From: Methylibium rhizosphaerae
Lineage (GTDB): Bacteria; Pseudomonadota; Gammaproteobacteria; Burkholderiales; Burkholderiaceae_C
DNA length: 64,000 bases
NCBI RefSeq assembly: GCF_006386545.1
Contig: NZ_SWAR01000009.1
Span: forward strand, 99,714-163,713
Direction: 5' to 3'
The position numbers were made by a program, and so were the translations under genes. Positions 7,487 through 14,526 of the stretch are shown in pieces. Within the stretch, counting starts at the first letter, position 1, and each line of letters opens with the position of its first letter. The notes under the pieces are model-generated. The model did not search any database and was not told the origin of the DNA. It saw only the letters and a list, made by a program, of their open reading frames with translations.

Positions 7487-8927
7487 ACCTCACCCAGTGG
7501 CCGACTGTCACGCAGGACCCGGACTGAAGCTGCGTGACTACCAGCAGGAGGCTGTGGCCGCGGCTGCTTCCCGGATCGCTCCCGGAGCGAATGTACTGCT
7601 GGTCATGCCAACCGGCTCCGGCAAGAGCATCGTGATCTCCGCCATCGTGGATTGCTTGGACGGCAGGCAGATCCTCATCATCACGCCGCGGAAGCGGTTG
7701 CTCTTGCAGACCTGCACTCGCCTTCGCCATCACGGCGTCTTGTCAGCCGGTCTGGGCAATGACCTGGGGCACGGGCATCGCGTGGTAGCCGGCACGTACC
7801 AAACGATGGTGCGTCGCAGCGAAATGGCGGCCCCCGACGTGATCATCATCGACGAGTGCCACCTCGTGCCTCCCGACGGAAGCTATGCCGAGCTTCTGCG
7901 GCGATTCCCCCGAGCGGCGGTCGTCGGACTCACGGCGACGCCGTTCCGAGCCCAGAGGCACATCAGGTACTGCGGGATCGATTGGCAGCAGGGCTTCGAA
8001 GTGCCGATGGTCGATCTGATCGATCAAGGTGTGCTCGTTCGCCCCATCAGCATGTCGACGGGCAAGGGCTTCTCGATGCCGGAGGACGAGACCGCCTCCC
8101 TTGAAGAAGTCACTACGCGCATCGCCCCTGGTCTGCGCGCTTCGGTCGCCTCGGAGCGACGCAGTCGCTGCGTCGTCTTCTGCGCAGACATCGCTCATGC
8201 CGTGTTCACTGCCGGGCAGTTGCGCGCCCAAGGCGAGGCCTCGGTGCACGTCGTTCACAGCAAGCAACGGGGCGACGTTCAGGAGGCCGAGATTCAGGCC
8301 TTTCAGTCGGCCGCGGGGCGGTCATGGCTCATCAACGTGAACCTGATTAGCGTTGGCGTGGACATCCCCTGCATCGATGCCGTGGCCATCCTGCGCAATG
8401 TATCCAGCCTTGCTCTTCTCATTCAAATGATCGGGCGTGGTCTCAGGATCTTCGATGGGAAGGCGGATTGTCTGGTGTGGGACTACGGAAACGGAACACG
8501 CAGGTTCGGCTTCATCGACGATCCAAGACTCGATGCGAACGAAGCAGGCACAGCCCCGCCATCGCAGAAGACTTGCCCAACTTGCAGCGCCTTGTTGCTA
8601 GCTTTGGCAAGGTCGTGCCCACGATGCGGCCACGAGTTTTCGAGATCCGTATCGCTGAACGACGCTGCATCTGGATCGCCGCTCCTTTCCGCCGACTACC
8701 GCGTAGCCACCTATGGGGGTGCCAGGGTCACCCGAGACGCCCGCGGCATCTGGATCGTTCAGCACGAACTCATCGATGATGGGGTGCGGTTGGTTTCAAC
8801 CACGTCGGCGCGTAGCGAGGCCGATGCCCGTATGGCCGTACGGCCAGCCGGCACATCGGTGCTCGTTCGGCGGCTGGCCGGCCGGCAGGTCAAGATCTGC
8901 TGCACGCATCGCCATCCACCGTCATGA
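7431..8927 (+). CDS. Superfamily 2 DEAD/DEAH-type helicase with zinc ribbon
   Basis: 498 residues with the ordered motifs of an SF2 helicase: LRDYQQEAV (Q-like), MPTGSGKS (Walker A, Lys66), IIIDECH (DECH box, about 138-144), GLTATPF (motif III), LISVGVDIP (motif V) and QMIGRGLR (motif VI). A four-Cys zinc ribbon follows (CPTCSALL ... CPRCGHEF, about 385-406), then about 90 residues of unknown fold. It resembles the short Ssl2/UvrB-like helicases carried by plasmids and phages. ATG 7431 overlaps the previous gene; GTG 7497 is an alternative start just after that gene's stop. The likely role is replication or repair of the element; a defence role cannot be excluded. Confidence 0.85.
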   Translation: MDRRPIHSLSRPSNVRSARPHPVADCHAGPGLKLRDYQQEAVAAAASRIAPGANVLLVMPTGSGKSIVISAIVDCLDGRQILIITPRKRLLLQTCTRLRHHGVLSAGLGNDLGHGHRVVAGTYQTMVRRSEMAAPDVIIIDECHLVPPDGSYAELLRRFPRAAVVGLTATPFRAQRHIRYCGIDWQQGFEVPMVDLIDQGVLVRPISMSTGKGFSMPEDETASLEEVTTRIAPGLRASVASERRSRCVVFCADIAHAVFTAGQLRAQGEASVHVVHSKQRGDVQEAEIQAFQSAAGRSWLINVNLISVGVDIPCIDAVAILRNVSSLALLIQMIGRGLRIFDGKADCLVWDYGNGTRRFGFIDDPRLDANEAGTAPPSQKTCPTCSALLLALARSCPRCGHEFSRSVSLNDAASGSPLLSADYRVATYGGARVTRDARGIWIVQHELIDDGVRLVSTTSARSEADARMAVRPAGTSVLVRRLAGRQVKICCTHRHPPS

Positions 8928-8933
8928 GGAATC

Positions 8934-9074
8934 TTGGTCAAGCACGACAGGCCCAAGTTCTCGCACACCCATATGGGCCTGCTGCTTCAGCTTCAGATTT
9001 CCGACGATCTGCATTTCGCTGCACGGCGGTACGCCGAGGCGAACCGCCGTGACACATGGATCGACGTTGCCTAA
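8934..9074 (+). CDS. Small protein of 46 residues
   Basis: A short frame directly after the helicase stop: TTG at 8934 preceded by GAGG, ending TAA at 9072-9074. The product (KHDRPKFSHTHMGLLLQLQ ... TWIDVA) has balanced, protein-like composition with a central amphipathic helix. It is probably co-translated with the helicase. No family is recognised. Confidence 0.4.
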   Translation: MVKHDRPKFSHTHMGLLLQLQISDDLHFAARRYAEANRRDTWIDVA

Positions 9075-9223
9075 GGCTTGGCATGCGGGCTTTTCGCAGT
9101 TTCTGCGAACAAGGCCGTGGAGATCTGCTAGTTCGCCGTTCGTCTTACCGCCCGCCTCTGCCCGCAGACTTTGCCGTGCTACATCAGCGGTCGTGTGCCA
9201 AGATGGTCCCGGGAGGCAAGAAC

Positions 9224-10048
9224 ATGGCAAAGCAAGACGACTTCGAACGTGTCCTTGTCATCGAGTCCGCTATGCACCGGGCGGAAGCGCCTGGTACGGA
9301 GCTCTTTGACGCCTCGAAGGAGAGCTTGCTCGCTCTCGGAGAGCTCCTAGCGCTGAGGCGCCAGTGGGAAAGGCAGGGGAAGGTTGTGCGGTTACGCGGC
9401 ACTGCACGGCGACCAGTCTTAAGCGTAGTTCGCGAGGTTTCGACGACACCAGGCTGCTCCTTCGCCGCCGGCCAGCACGCGGGATGTCTGAGGCTCCCAC
9501 CGGTATCCTCCCCGCTTGCAGAGCGCGACGAATCCTTCGACGAAAACTTGAATCGCTACTTGATGGGCGCCTCCGGCGTTCTCACCGGCGCAGGTTTCCC
9601 TGACAAGGCACGTCAGCGCTTGCTCGGAGCTCTCGGCGAGTTGCTCGACAACGTGTTTCAGCATACGGGCGGCTGCCAGTGGGCGCTGTCGGCCTATGAG
9701 GTGGACGACGGTGGCCGGTTCTCGGCAATCGTCGCCGATGACGGCGAGGGCGTTCTTGCCAGCTACCGTCGGAACGGGCAGCTAGGCTCGCAGGACAACG
9801 CCAGCCAGGCGCTCGACTTGGCGGTGCTGCAGCACCGCTCATGTACAGGCCGCGCTGACCGCGGCTTGGGCTTCAAAGAGCTCATGGACGCCTTGCGCTC
9901 GCTTGATGCGCTCGTCCGCGTGCGCAGCGACGATGCCAGTCTCACGCTGGCCGCTGGCGCCGCGGCCAGTGGTGAGCCGGCTCGCCTAAGCGAAGAGTTT
10001 GAGTTGCGAGGCTTCGTCGTTGGGTTCGTTGCGTCTGTCTGCAGGTGA
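9224..10048 (+). CDS. GHKL-type ATPase, anti-sigma-factor-like
   Basis: 274 residues. The C-terminal 160 residues show the GHKL ATP-binding fold: N-box ELLDNVFQHT (about 139-148), G1 box VADDGEGV (about 170-177) and G2-like RGLGFKEL (about 213-220). There is no His-phosphorylation site or membrane segment, so this is a soluble ATPase of the SpoIIAB/anti-sigma kind rather than a sensor kinase. Residues 1-105 are a helical region of unknown role. ATG 9224 has GGAGG 8 nt upstream and is preferred over longer starts. It converges on, and overlaps by 63 bp, the Cys-rich gene whose operon also encodes a STAS protein. GHKL kinase plus STAS is the core of partner-switching systems. Confidence 0.7.
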   Translation: MAKQDDFERVLVIESAMHRAEAPGTELFDASKESLLALGELLALRRQWERQGKVVRLRGTARRPVLSVVREVSTTPGCSFAAGQHAGCLRLPPVSSPLAERDESFDENLNRYLMGASGVLTGAGFPDKARQRLLGALGELLDNVFQHTGGCQWALSAYEVDDGGRFSAIVADDGEGVLASYRRNGQLGSQDNASQALDLAVLQHRSCTGRADRGLGFKELMDALRSLDALVRVRSDDASLTLAAGAAASGEPARLSEEFELRGFVVGFVASVCR

Positions 10049-11197
10049 CTTCGAGGCGGAGGGCGACGCTTCGTAGTCCAGAGGCCTCTGCGCCCGAAGA
10101 CCCTTGTGGCTGGGCTCGAGTGACGCCTTCCACACGTTGAGGTTGTGTCTCAGCAACGCCGTCAGTTGCTTTGGACCTTCTGTTGGCGACTTGCTGAAGC
10201 GAAGGCGGCCACTGGATGTCAGGTGACCTGCGCGGCGATGAATCGTCTTCTGGTACGGATTGGCGTCGAGCACGATGACGCGCTCGAAGTCCGCGGCGAG
10301 CTCGTGCCGGAGTTCGTTGTGCCCCCGTACAAGCAGCCACAGCGGCCGGCCAGCCTCTCTGGCGAAAAGCTTGAGGCGTTTGAGATACACGGGGATGTCA
10401 TCGACGCCGCTGGTCCCGGTGAGGAACTCGAAGGCGACCGCACGCAGCTCAGGGTGCTGGCGGGCGAACGCCGCCCATCGCATGAAGTCGTGCTCGGTCC
10501 GGCCGTTGATGTGCAGCGCCGCGGGAATGCCTGCCTCCTGCAGCAGATACCACATCCACGCGATGCGCTTCATGGCATGCAGGTTGTCGTGGCGGGGCGC
10601 GTCCAGGTACAGGCTGAAGTTCGGCGTGGTCGCCATTGCCACGCCGGAACGCTTAAGCCGTGCGAGAACCGCCGCAGCCTGACGCAGCCGCCAAGTGCGC
10701 TCTACATGGCTGTCCTGCTGCACGCCGGTGAGGACCCAACCGATGCGTGGTTTGACACCGAAGGTGTCTCTGAGCTCGCTCGCCGTCCTGGCTCGGTCGG
10801 TGCCATCTTCTCGACGCAGCGCCTTGGTGAAGGGTAAAGCGGCGAAGTCGAGGGACGTCAGAGGCTCGCCTCCGTGGTTGCCATCGAAGATCGGCAGAGC
10901 GTCGGGAAGCGCCGGCAAGGGCAGGTCACGCGCGATGGGGACGTTGTCGAGCGTTAAGCCGTGAACCTCGCGAATCCGGGCCGCGAAACGGCTGGGCGCA
11001 GTCGGGCAGACAAGATCACAGGCATCCGGGTTAGGGCACTGGCACTCACTGAGGCAGGTCATGTCGCCGAGGGCAATGGCCTTGCTATGCAGACCGCCGC
11101 AGGCCCCTCGGTCAAGGCATTCACTGCACCCGAGCCGAAGCTGTCCTCCATCCCGGTCCTTGAGCATCCAAATGTGGCGTTGCTGGACCACGTCCAT
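9986..11197 (-). CDS. Cys-rich protein with barrel-like domain, DUF4417-like
   Basis: About 403 residues. The N-terminus has a dense Cys cluster (GCSECLDRGACGG, then TCLSECQCPNPDACDLVC), probably a zinc or iron-sulfur site; it lacks the CxxxCxxC of radical SAM enzymes. The middle (ATTPNFSLYLDAP ... WMWYLLQEAGIPAALHING ... LFAREAGRPLWLLVRG) resembles the alternating strand/helix pattern of DUF4417 proteins, a barrel-like family of unknown function. The C-terminal 60 residues are Ser/Pro-rich. ATG 11197 lies 7 nt after the preceding stop and is chosen over upstream starts that would overlap. It is the last gene of the STAS operon. Enzymatic activity is unknown. Confidence 0.55.
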   Translation of the reverse strand: MDVVQQRHIWMLKDRDGGQLRLGCSECLDRGACGGLHSKAIALGDMTCLSECQCPNPDACDLVCPTAPSRFAARIREVHGLTLDNVPIARDLPLPALPDALPIFDGNHGGEPLTSLDFAALPFTKALRREDGTDRARTASELRDTFGVKPRIGWVLTGVQQDSHVERTWRLRQAAAVLARLKRSGVAMATTPNFSLYLDAPRHDNLHAMKRIAWMWYLLQEAGIPAALHINGRTEHDFMRWAAFARQHPELRAVAFEFLTGTSGVDDIPVYLKRLKLFAREAGRPLWLLVRGHNELRHELAADFERVIVLDANPYQKTIHRRAGHLTSSGRLRFSKSPTEGPKQLTALLRHNLNVWKASLEPSHKGLRAQRPLDYEASPSASKSPADRRNEPNDEASQLKLFA

Positions 11198-11204
11198 CGG
11201 CGTC

Positions 11205-11552
11205 TCACTCGTCAAGGCGCAGGTCCGCGAGACCGGCTGCTTCGTGCATTGCATCCACCGTGGCACAGGCAACGCCGCTTCCTTGCTCTAGGGCTTGGAT
11301 GAGCGCTCGTGGCGGCCGCACCAACGAGGCGACGCTGTGCGTCCCTTCGCAGGCCACCACGCCCTCGGGTGTTCGCCGAAGGAGGACGCGTTGACCGGCT
11401 TTCAGCGCCGTGCCACGACTGCAGGCCGCTCGAAGGGTTCGCCGGACAGAGGACTGTTGCTGCACAAACAGGTCAGGCGTGGCGAGCGTCGCGCTGTCGC
11501 GCCAAGCCTTGCGATGGGCCGGGCCCTTCTTGCGAATGAAGTCGTCACCCAT
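11205..11552 (-). CDS. Hypothetical protein, middle gene of STAS operon
   Basis: 115 residues, no recognised domain. It is basic at the N-terminus (RKKGPAHRKAWRDSA) with a central strand-rich part (ALKAGQRVLLRRTPEGVV). The start overlaps the end of the STAS gene by 8 bp and the stop lies 7 nt before the next start, so the three genes are translated as a unit. Confidence 0.55.
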   Translation of the reverse strand: MGDDFIRKKGPAHRKAWRDSATLATPDLFVQQQSSVRRTLRAACSRGTALKAGQRVLLRRTPEGVVACEGTHSVASLVRPPRALIQALEQGSGVACATVDAMHEAAGLADLRLDE

Positions 11553-12105
11553 GCTTCAGTCCTTTGACTATCGGCGAGTAGAACTTGGTCTTGCCCTGCT
11601 TTTCCTCGCGCAGCAGGCCCATTCTGTTCAGCGTGACCAGCCGGTTGTTCCACGCAGTCACCACGGTCGTTTCACCGGACGCCTTGGCAATGGATCCCGC
11701 ATCGGCCACGCCTGCCTCGCACACGAGGCGAAGCGTGAGATCAAGCTTCTCGTCAAGCTCGCCGAGGATGCGCGGATGGGTCAGCCGGTCTCCGTGCCGG
11801 GCGCCGATGATGACGGCGCCCCCATATGCCTTCAGCGATACGGCGATGTCGTCAGCCACGGCACTGTTGACGTTGGCCAGAACGAGGGCGGCGCCGTTCT
11901 CCTGACACCAGCTTCCGAGTGGCCAAATGGCCTCTCGAAAGTAGCTGGCCGAAAGCACCTCCACGTCTGCCAGGTCGAGAACCACCATTGCGTCCTGAAC
12001 GCCGCGCAGATGGCGCAGAAGAGCCGCGTGACCGGCTTGCCCGCGCGTGGCGCCGACAAGCACCGTTCCGAGCGTCTCGGAGAGGGGAAGCACAAACATG
12101 GTCAT
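11545..12105 (-). CDS. STAS-like domain protein with C-terminal winged helix (DUF4325 type)
   Basis: 186 residues. The first 110 residues resemble STAS-like anti-sigma-antagonist domains: a hydrophobic strand AMVVLDLADVEVLSASYFREA (about 39-59) matches the STAS strand-helix that carries the regulatory Ser. Residues 115-180 (GVADAGSIAKASG ... NNRLVTLNRMGLLREE) form a winged-helix DNA-binding domain. ATG 12105 or 12099 may be used; both lie within about 25 nt of the predicted transcription start. First gene of a three-gene operon opposite a GHKL ATPase. I infer a partner-switch regulator that binds DNA, perhaps its own operator at 12113-12130. Confidence 0.65.
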   Translation of the reverse strand: MTMFVLPLSETLGTVLVGATRGQAGHAALLRHLRGVQDAMVVLDLADVEVLSASYFREAIWPLGSWCQENGAALVLANVNSAVADDIAVSLKAYGGAVIIGARHGDRLTHPRILGELDEKLDLTLRLVCEAGVADAGSIAKASGETTVVTAWNNRLVTLNRMGLLREEKQGKTKFYSPIVKGLKHG

Positions 12106-12112
12106 TCATTCA

Positions 12113-12130
12113 CTCATTCACGTGAGTGAG
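12113..12130. promoter_or_regulatory. Operator-like palindrome over the STAS promoter
   Basis: An 18-bp near-perfect palindrome centred on CACGTG, with outer arms CTCATT / AGTGAG (one mismatched pair). It overlaps the -10 box and the transcription start of the STAS operon, the usual place for a repressor site. Confidence 0.6.
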
Positions 12131-12157
12131 AATAGACACTGGGAACCGCGATGTCAA
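12129..12157 (-). promoter_or_regulatory. Sigma-70 promoter of the STAS operon
   Basis: On the minus strand TTGACA (12157-12152) and TATTCT (12134-12129) are separated by exactly 17 bp. The predicted start near 12122 leaves a leader of only about 17-23 nt before the STAS start codon. Confidence 0.8.
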
Positions 12158-12254
12158 GCGGTCGCTTCGCCCATTCAGGACGGGCGCTGACGGTCGGTAG
12201 CGCGGCGTTCGCACTGCAAGGAAGCTGCTACCCTGCCCGAAAGGAGCGTGGAGC

Positions 12255-12968
12255 ATGGCAGGAGACAACCCGGCACGACTGGCGGTTCTCATCGACGCGG
12301 ACAACGCCTCGGCGTCGGTAGCGCGGGAGCTTCTCGAGGAAGTGGCCAAGTACGGCACGCCGACAGTGAAGCGTGCATACGGCGACTGGACCACGCAGAA
12401 CCTTGTCAGCTGGAAGGAAACCCTGCACCGGCATGCGATCCAACCGATCCAGCAGTTCGCCTACACCAAGGGCAAGAACTCCACCGACAGCGCGTTCATC
12501 ATCGACGCCATGGATCTTCTGTACGGCGGCAACCTCGACGGGTTCTGTCTGGTATCGAGCGACAGCGACTACACGCGGCTCGCGACCCGGCTCAGAGAAG
12601 CGGGCAAGCTCGTCGTCGGACTCGGAGAACGCAAGACTCCCGAACCATTCATCTCAGCGTGCGACAGGTTCATCTTCCTTGAGGTGCTCAAGCGTCCCGA
12701 GGGATCCGCGGCGCCTGCACAAGTCGCCGACGTGCCAGACCTGAAGGAATTGCTGACCCATGCCGTTCGCGAAACCATGCGCGAGCCGGGATGGGCGTCT
12801 CTTGCGGCGGTGGGCTCGTTCATCGGCAAGACCAATGCCTCCTTCGACCCGCGCAACTACGGCTACTCGAAGCTCGGCGAACTTGTCCGAAAGCAGTCCT
12901 ACCTCGAGATCAGGGAGACGCCCGACCAGTCGGGCTTTGTACATCTACACGTGAGGTTGAAGGGCTAG
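12255..12968 (+). CDS. NYN-domain nuclease with LOTUS (OST-HTH) domain
   Basis: 237 residues. The N-terminal 140 residues are a NYN/PIN-like ribonuclease domain of the LabA/MARF1 type: LIDADNAS (Asp14, Asp16), STDSAFIIDAMD and LVSSDSDYT give the acidic catalytic set. Residues 158-237 (LKELLTHAVRETM ... ASLAAVGSFIGKTN ... YSKLGELVRKQSYLEI) match the LOTUS/OST-HTH RNA-binding fold. The start follows an AGGAG site. Such proteins are predicted RNA nucleases; the bacterial substrate is unknown. It stands alone, divergent from the STAS operon. Confidence 0.85.
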   Translation: MAGDNPARLAVLIDADNASASVARELLEEVAKYGTPTVKRAYGDWTTQNLVSWKETLHRHAIQPIQQFAYTKGKNSTDSAFIIDAMDLLYGGNLDGFCLVSSDSDYTRLATRLREAGKLVVGLGERKTPEPFISACDRFIFLEVLKRPEGSAAPAQVADVPDLKELLTHAVRETMREPGWASLAAVGSFIGKTNASFDPRNYGYSKLGELVRKQSYLEIRETPDQSGFVHLHVRLKG

Positions 12969-13282
12969 CGACAATGAACTCACTGGTCGGACCTGCCCGT
13001 CTGGTGGCGAAGGCCTTCGACATTGCCGTCCCGAAAATCGAAGCAGCACGGCACCGCCCGGATCGGTCATTCGTCGCGTTCGATGGCGCCAAGCGTGAGC
13101 GAAACCGCAGGCAGCGGAGTCACCTTCGGCGCCGACAACCCGTCGTCAAAGCGGCCATCAGCACTCAGCCGGGTGACAGCGACGTGGTCTACGACTATGC
13201 CCCGAGTACCTGGAGTTCGCGGTCTCCGGTCAGTCAGCGGGCGCCGGCGCCGGCGCCGAGATGTGCGCCAGTAGGTGACTCA
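12969..13282. other. Gap holding an Hsp70-like gene remnant
   Basis: No intact gene. The central part is the frameshifted remnant described at 12995-13165; the rest shows nothing recognisable. Confidence 0.55.
12995..13165 (-). pseudogene. Frameshifted fragment of an Hsp70-like ATPase gene
   Basis: On the minus strand three frames in turn match the intact Hsp70-like protein encoded at 20487-22253, around its residues 98-134. LPAVSLTLGAIERDE matches LPQVSLALGSIEREE; a shifted frame gives TDPGGAVLLRF for TDPEVLLCLDF; a further shift gives FGTAMSKAFAT, identical to the phosphate-1 loop. Nucleotide similarity to 21861-21990 is plain on both sides of the frame changes. The piece is too short and broken to function. 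It shows a second, diverged copy of this defence gene once existed here or arrived by recombination. Confidence 0.8.
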
Positions 13283-14086
13283 TCACAGCTTCGCGTCGCC
13301 GCCGCGCTTGTTGTCAGACTGGGCCTTAGCAGTGGCCGCGTTGTTCATGGATGCGAAGAACATCCGTCCCGCCTCGAGGTCGACGAGTTGGCCGCCGCCG
13401 GCGCCGATGCTTTTGACGCCAGCCGTCTTGGTGATGCTGTAGTTGACCCACAGCACCTTGTTGCAACCGGGCTGCAGGGCGATGCTGTCGGTGGCCATGT
13501 GACTCAGCGGGGTGCCGGTGCATTTGCCGTCGTACAGCTCGACGCCGGACGTGCCCTTGGAGCCGTCGCTGGTCCGCTTAGTGCCCTCGATGACGTCAAA
13601 CATACTCTCGATCGGGCGAGCTGCCGCGTACTTTGTGGTCAGCTCGCCGACCATCTTGTCGTAGTCGTACTTGGACGACATGTCGTCGCGCCAGACGGCC
13701 CAGACCTTGCCGTCGTGGACCAGCAGCTTGATGAAGTCGTAGTTCGACTTCTGTTCCGGGCGTAGTTCAAACCGGACTCCGGCGCGCACCGGCTGACGGT
13801 TGCTCGGGTTGACCAGCATGTAGTCGGTCTGCTTGATCTTCATCGGGCGTCCCATGGCGTCCGGCGAACCGTCAGGGAAGCGCTTCCTGATCGCCGCGAC
13901 CGCGTCCGCCTCGCTCATGCCGAGCTTGACGCCGAGCATGTCGTACCCGGCCATCGCGCCAGTGGTGTCCTGAGGCTTCGGCTTCGAGGGGTCCACGAGT
14001 TGCGCCCGGGCGCTGACAGTCAACCCGATGAGGGCGGCCATGGTGAGGGTTCTCAGCGGCGAGTTCCGGGCGAAGTCGAGTGTCAT
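13283..14086 (-). CDS. Predicted secreted protein of unknown function
   Basis: About 267 residues from ATG 14086. An N-terminal signal sequence is visible (basic residues, then LTMAALIGLTVSARA, with cleavage probably before QLVDPSK). The mature part contains a short repeat-like segment (YDMLGVKLGMSEADAVAAIRKRFPDG) similar to those in small periplasmic proteins of Burkholderiales, and two late Cys (KCTGTP and QPGCNK) that could form a disulfide. The family is otherwise not recognised. It stands alone, divergent from the XRE regulator, and has no obvious link with the neighbouring RiPP operon. Confidence 0.65.
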   Translation of the reverse strand: MTLDFARNSPLRTLTMAALIGLTVSARAQLVDPSKPKPQDTTGAMAGYDMLGVKLGMSEADAVAAIRKRFPDGSPDAMGRPMKIKQTDYMLVNPSNRQPVRAGVRFELRPEQKSNYDFIKLLVHDGKVWAVWRDDMSSKYDYDKMVGELTTKYAAARPIESMFDVIEGTKRTSDGSKGTSGVELYDGKCTGTPLSHMATDSIALQPGCNKVLWVNYSITKTAGVKSIGAGGGQLVDLEAGRMFFASMNNAATAKAQSDNKRGGDAKL

Positions 14087-14248
14087 GCAGTCCTGTCCCT
14101 GGTTCAATGGTGAGCAAGGTGTGGCGCATCCAGCACCTTAGGCATAACCGTTAGGTCTATAGGTGAACTTAAATGATACACAAAGGGCGCATTTCGATCC
14201 ACCGTTGATGTGGTCATGCTGCGCTCCTGAAACGGATGCTTGGGCCTC

Positions 14249-14506
14249 ATGCCCAAAGCCAAGCAGCCCCTCACTGCCAGACAAGTTTTCGCTCGGAACC
14301 TACGACGAGCGCGGCGGTTGCAGGACCTGACCCAAGAGCAACTTGCGCTTGAGGCTGACATGCCACGCGCGTACATCAGCCGGGTCGAGCGTGGCACGAT
14401 CAACATCAGCATGGACAACGCCGACATCCTGGCCAAGGCGGTGGGGGTTCCCCTGCGCGATCTAGTGGACCCGGCGAAATTTCAGGGCCTCGACGACGCT
14501 GCGTGA
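14249..14506 (+). CDS. XRE-family transcriptional regulator
   Basis: 85 residues: a single Cro/CI helix-turn-helix domain (ARNLRRARRLQDLTQEQLALEA, then RAYISRVERG as recognition helix, then NADILAKAVGVPLRDLV). ATG 14249 is chosen; TTG 14240 is upstream in frame. It converges on the LanM-like gene with only 18 bp between stops. It may regulate the RiPP operon or the divergent secreted-protein gene; the sequence does not decide. Confidence 0.75.
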   Translation: MPKAKQPLTARQVFARNLRRARRLQDLTQEQLALEADMPRAYISRVERGTINISMDNADILAKAVGVPLRDLVDPAKFQGLDDAA

Positions 14507-14526
14507 AGCCCGCATTAAGGGGGCTT
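14506..14526. terminator. Small bidirectional hairpin between convergent genes
   Basis: AAGCCC at 14506-14511 pairs with GGGCTT at 14521-14526, spanning the stop codons of the XRE and LanM-like genes. No clear T-run, so termination would be weak. Confidence 0.3.

Noticed and set aside
9986..11197. Radical SAM maturase for the RiPP operon
   Set aside because: The Cys cluster has no CxxxCxxC motif, and the gene lies 3.3 kb away in another operon with its own promoter.
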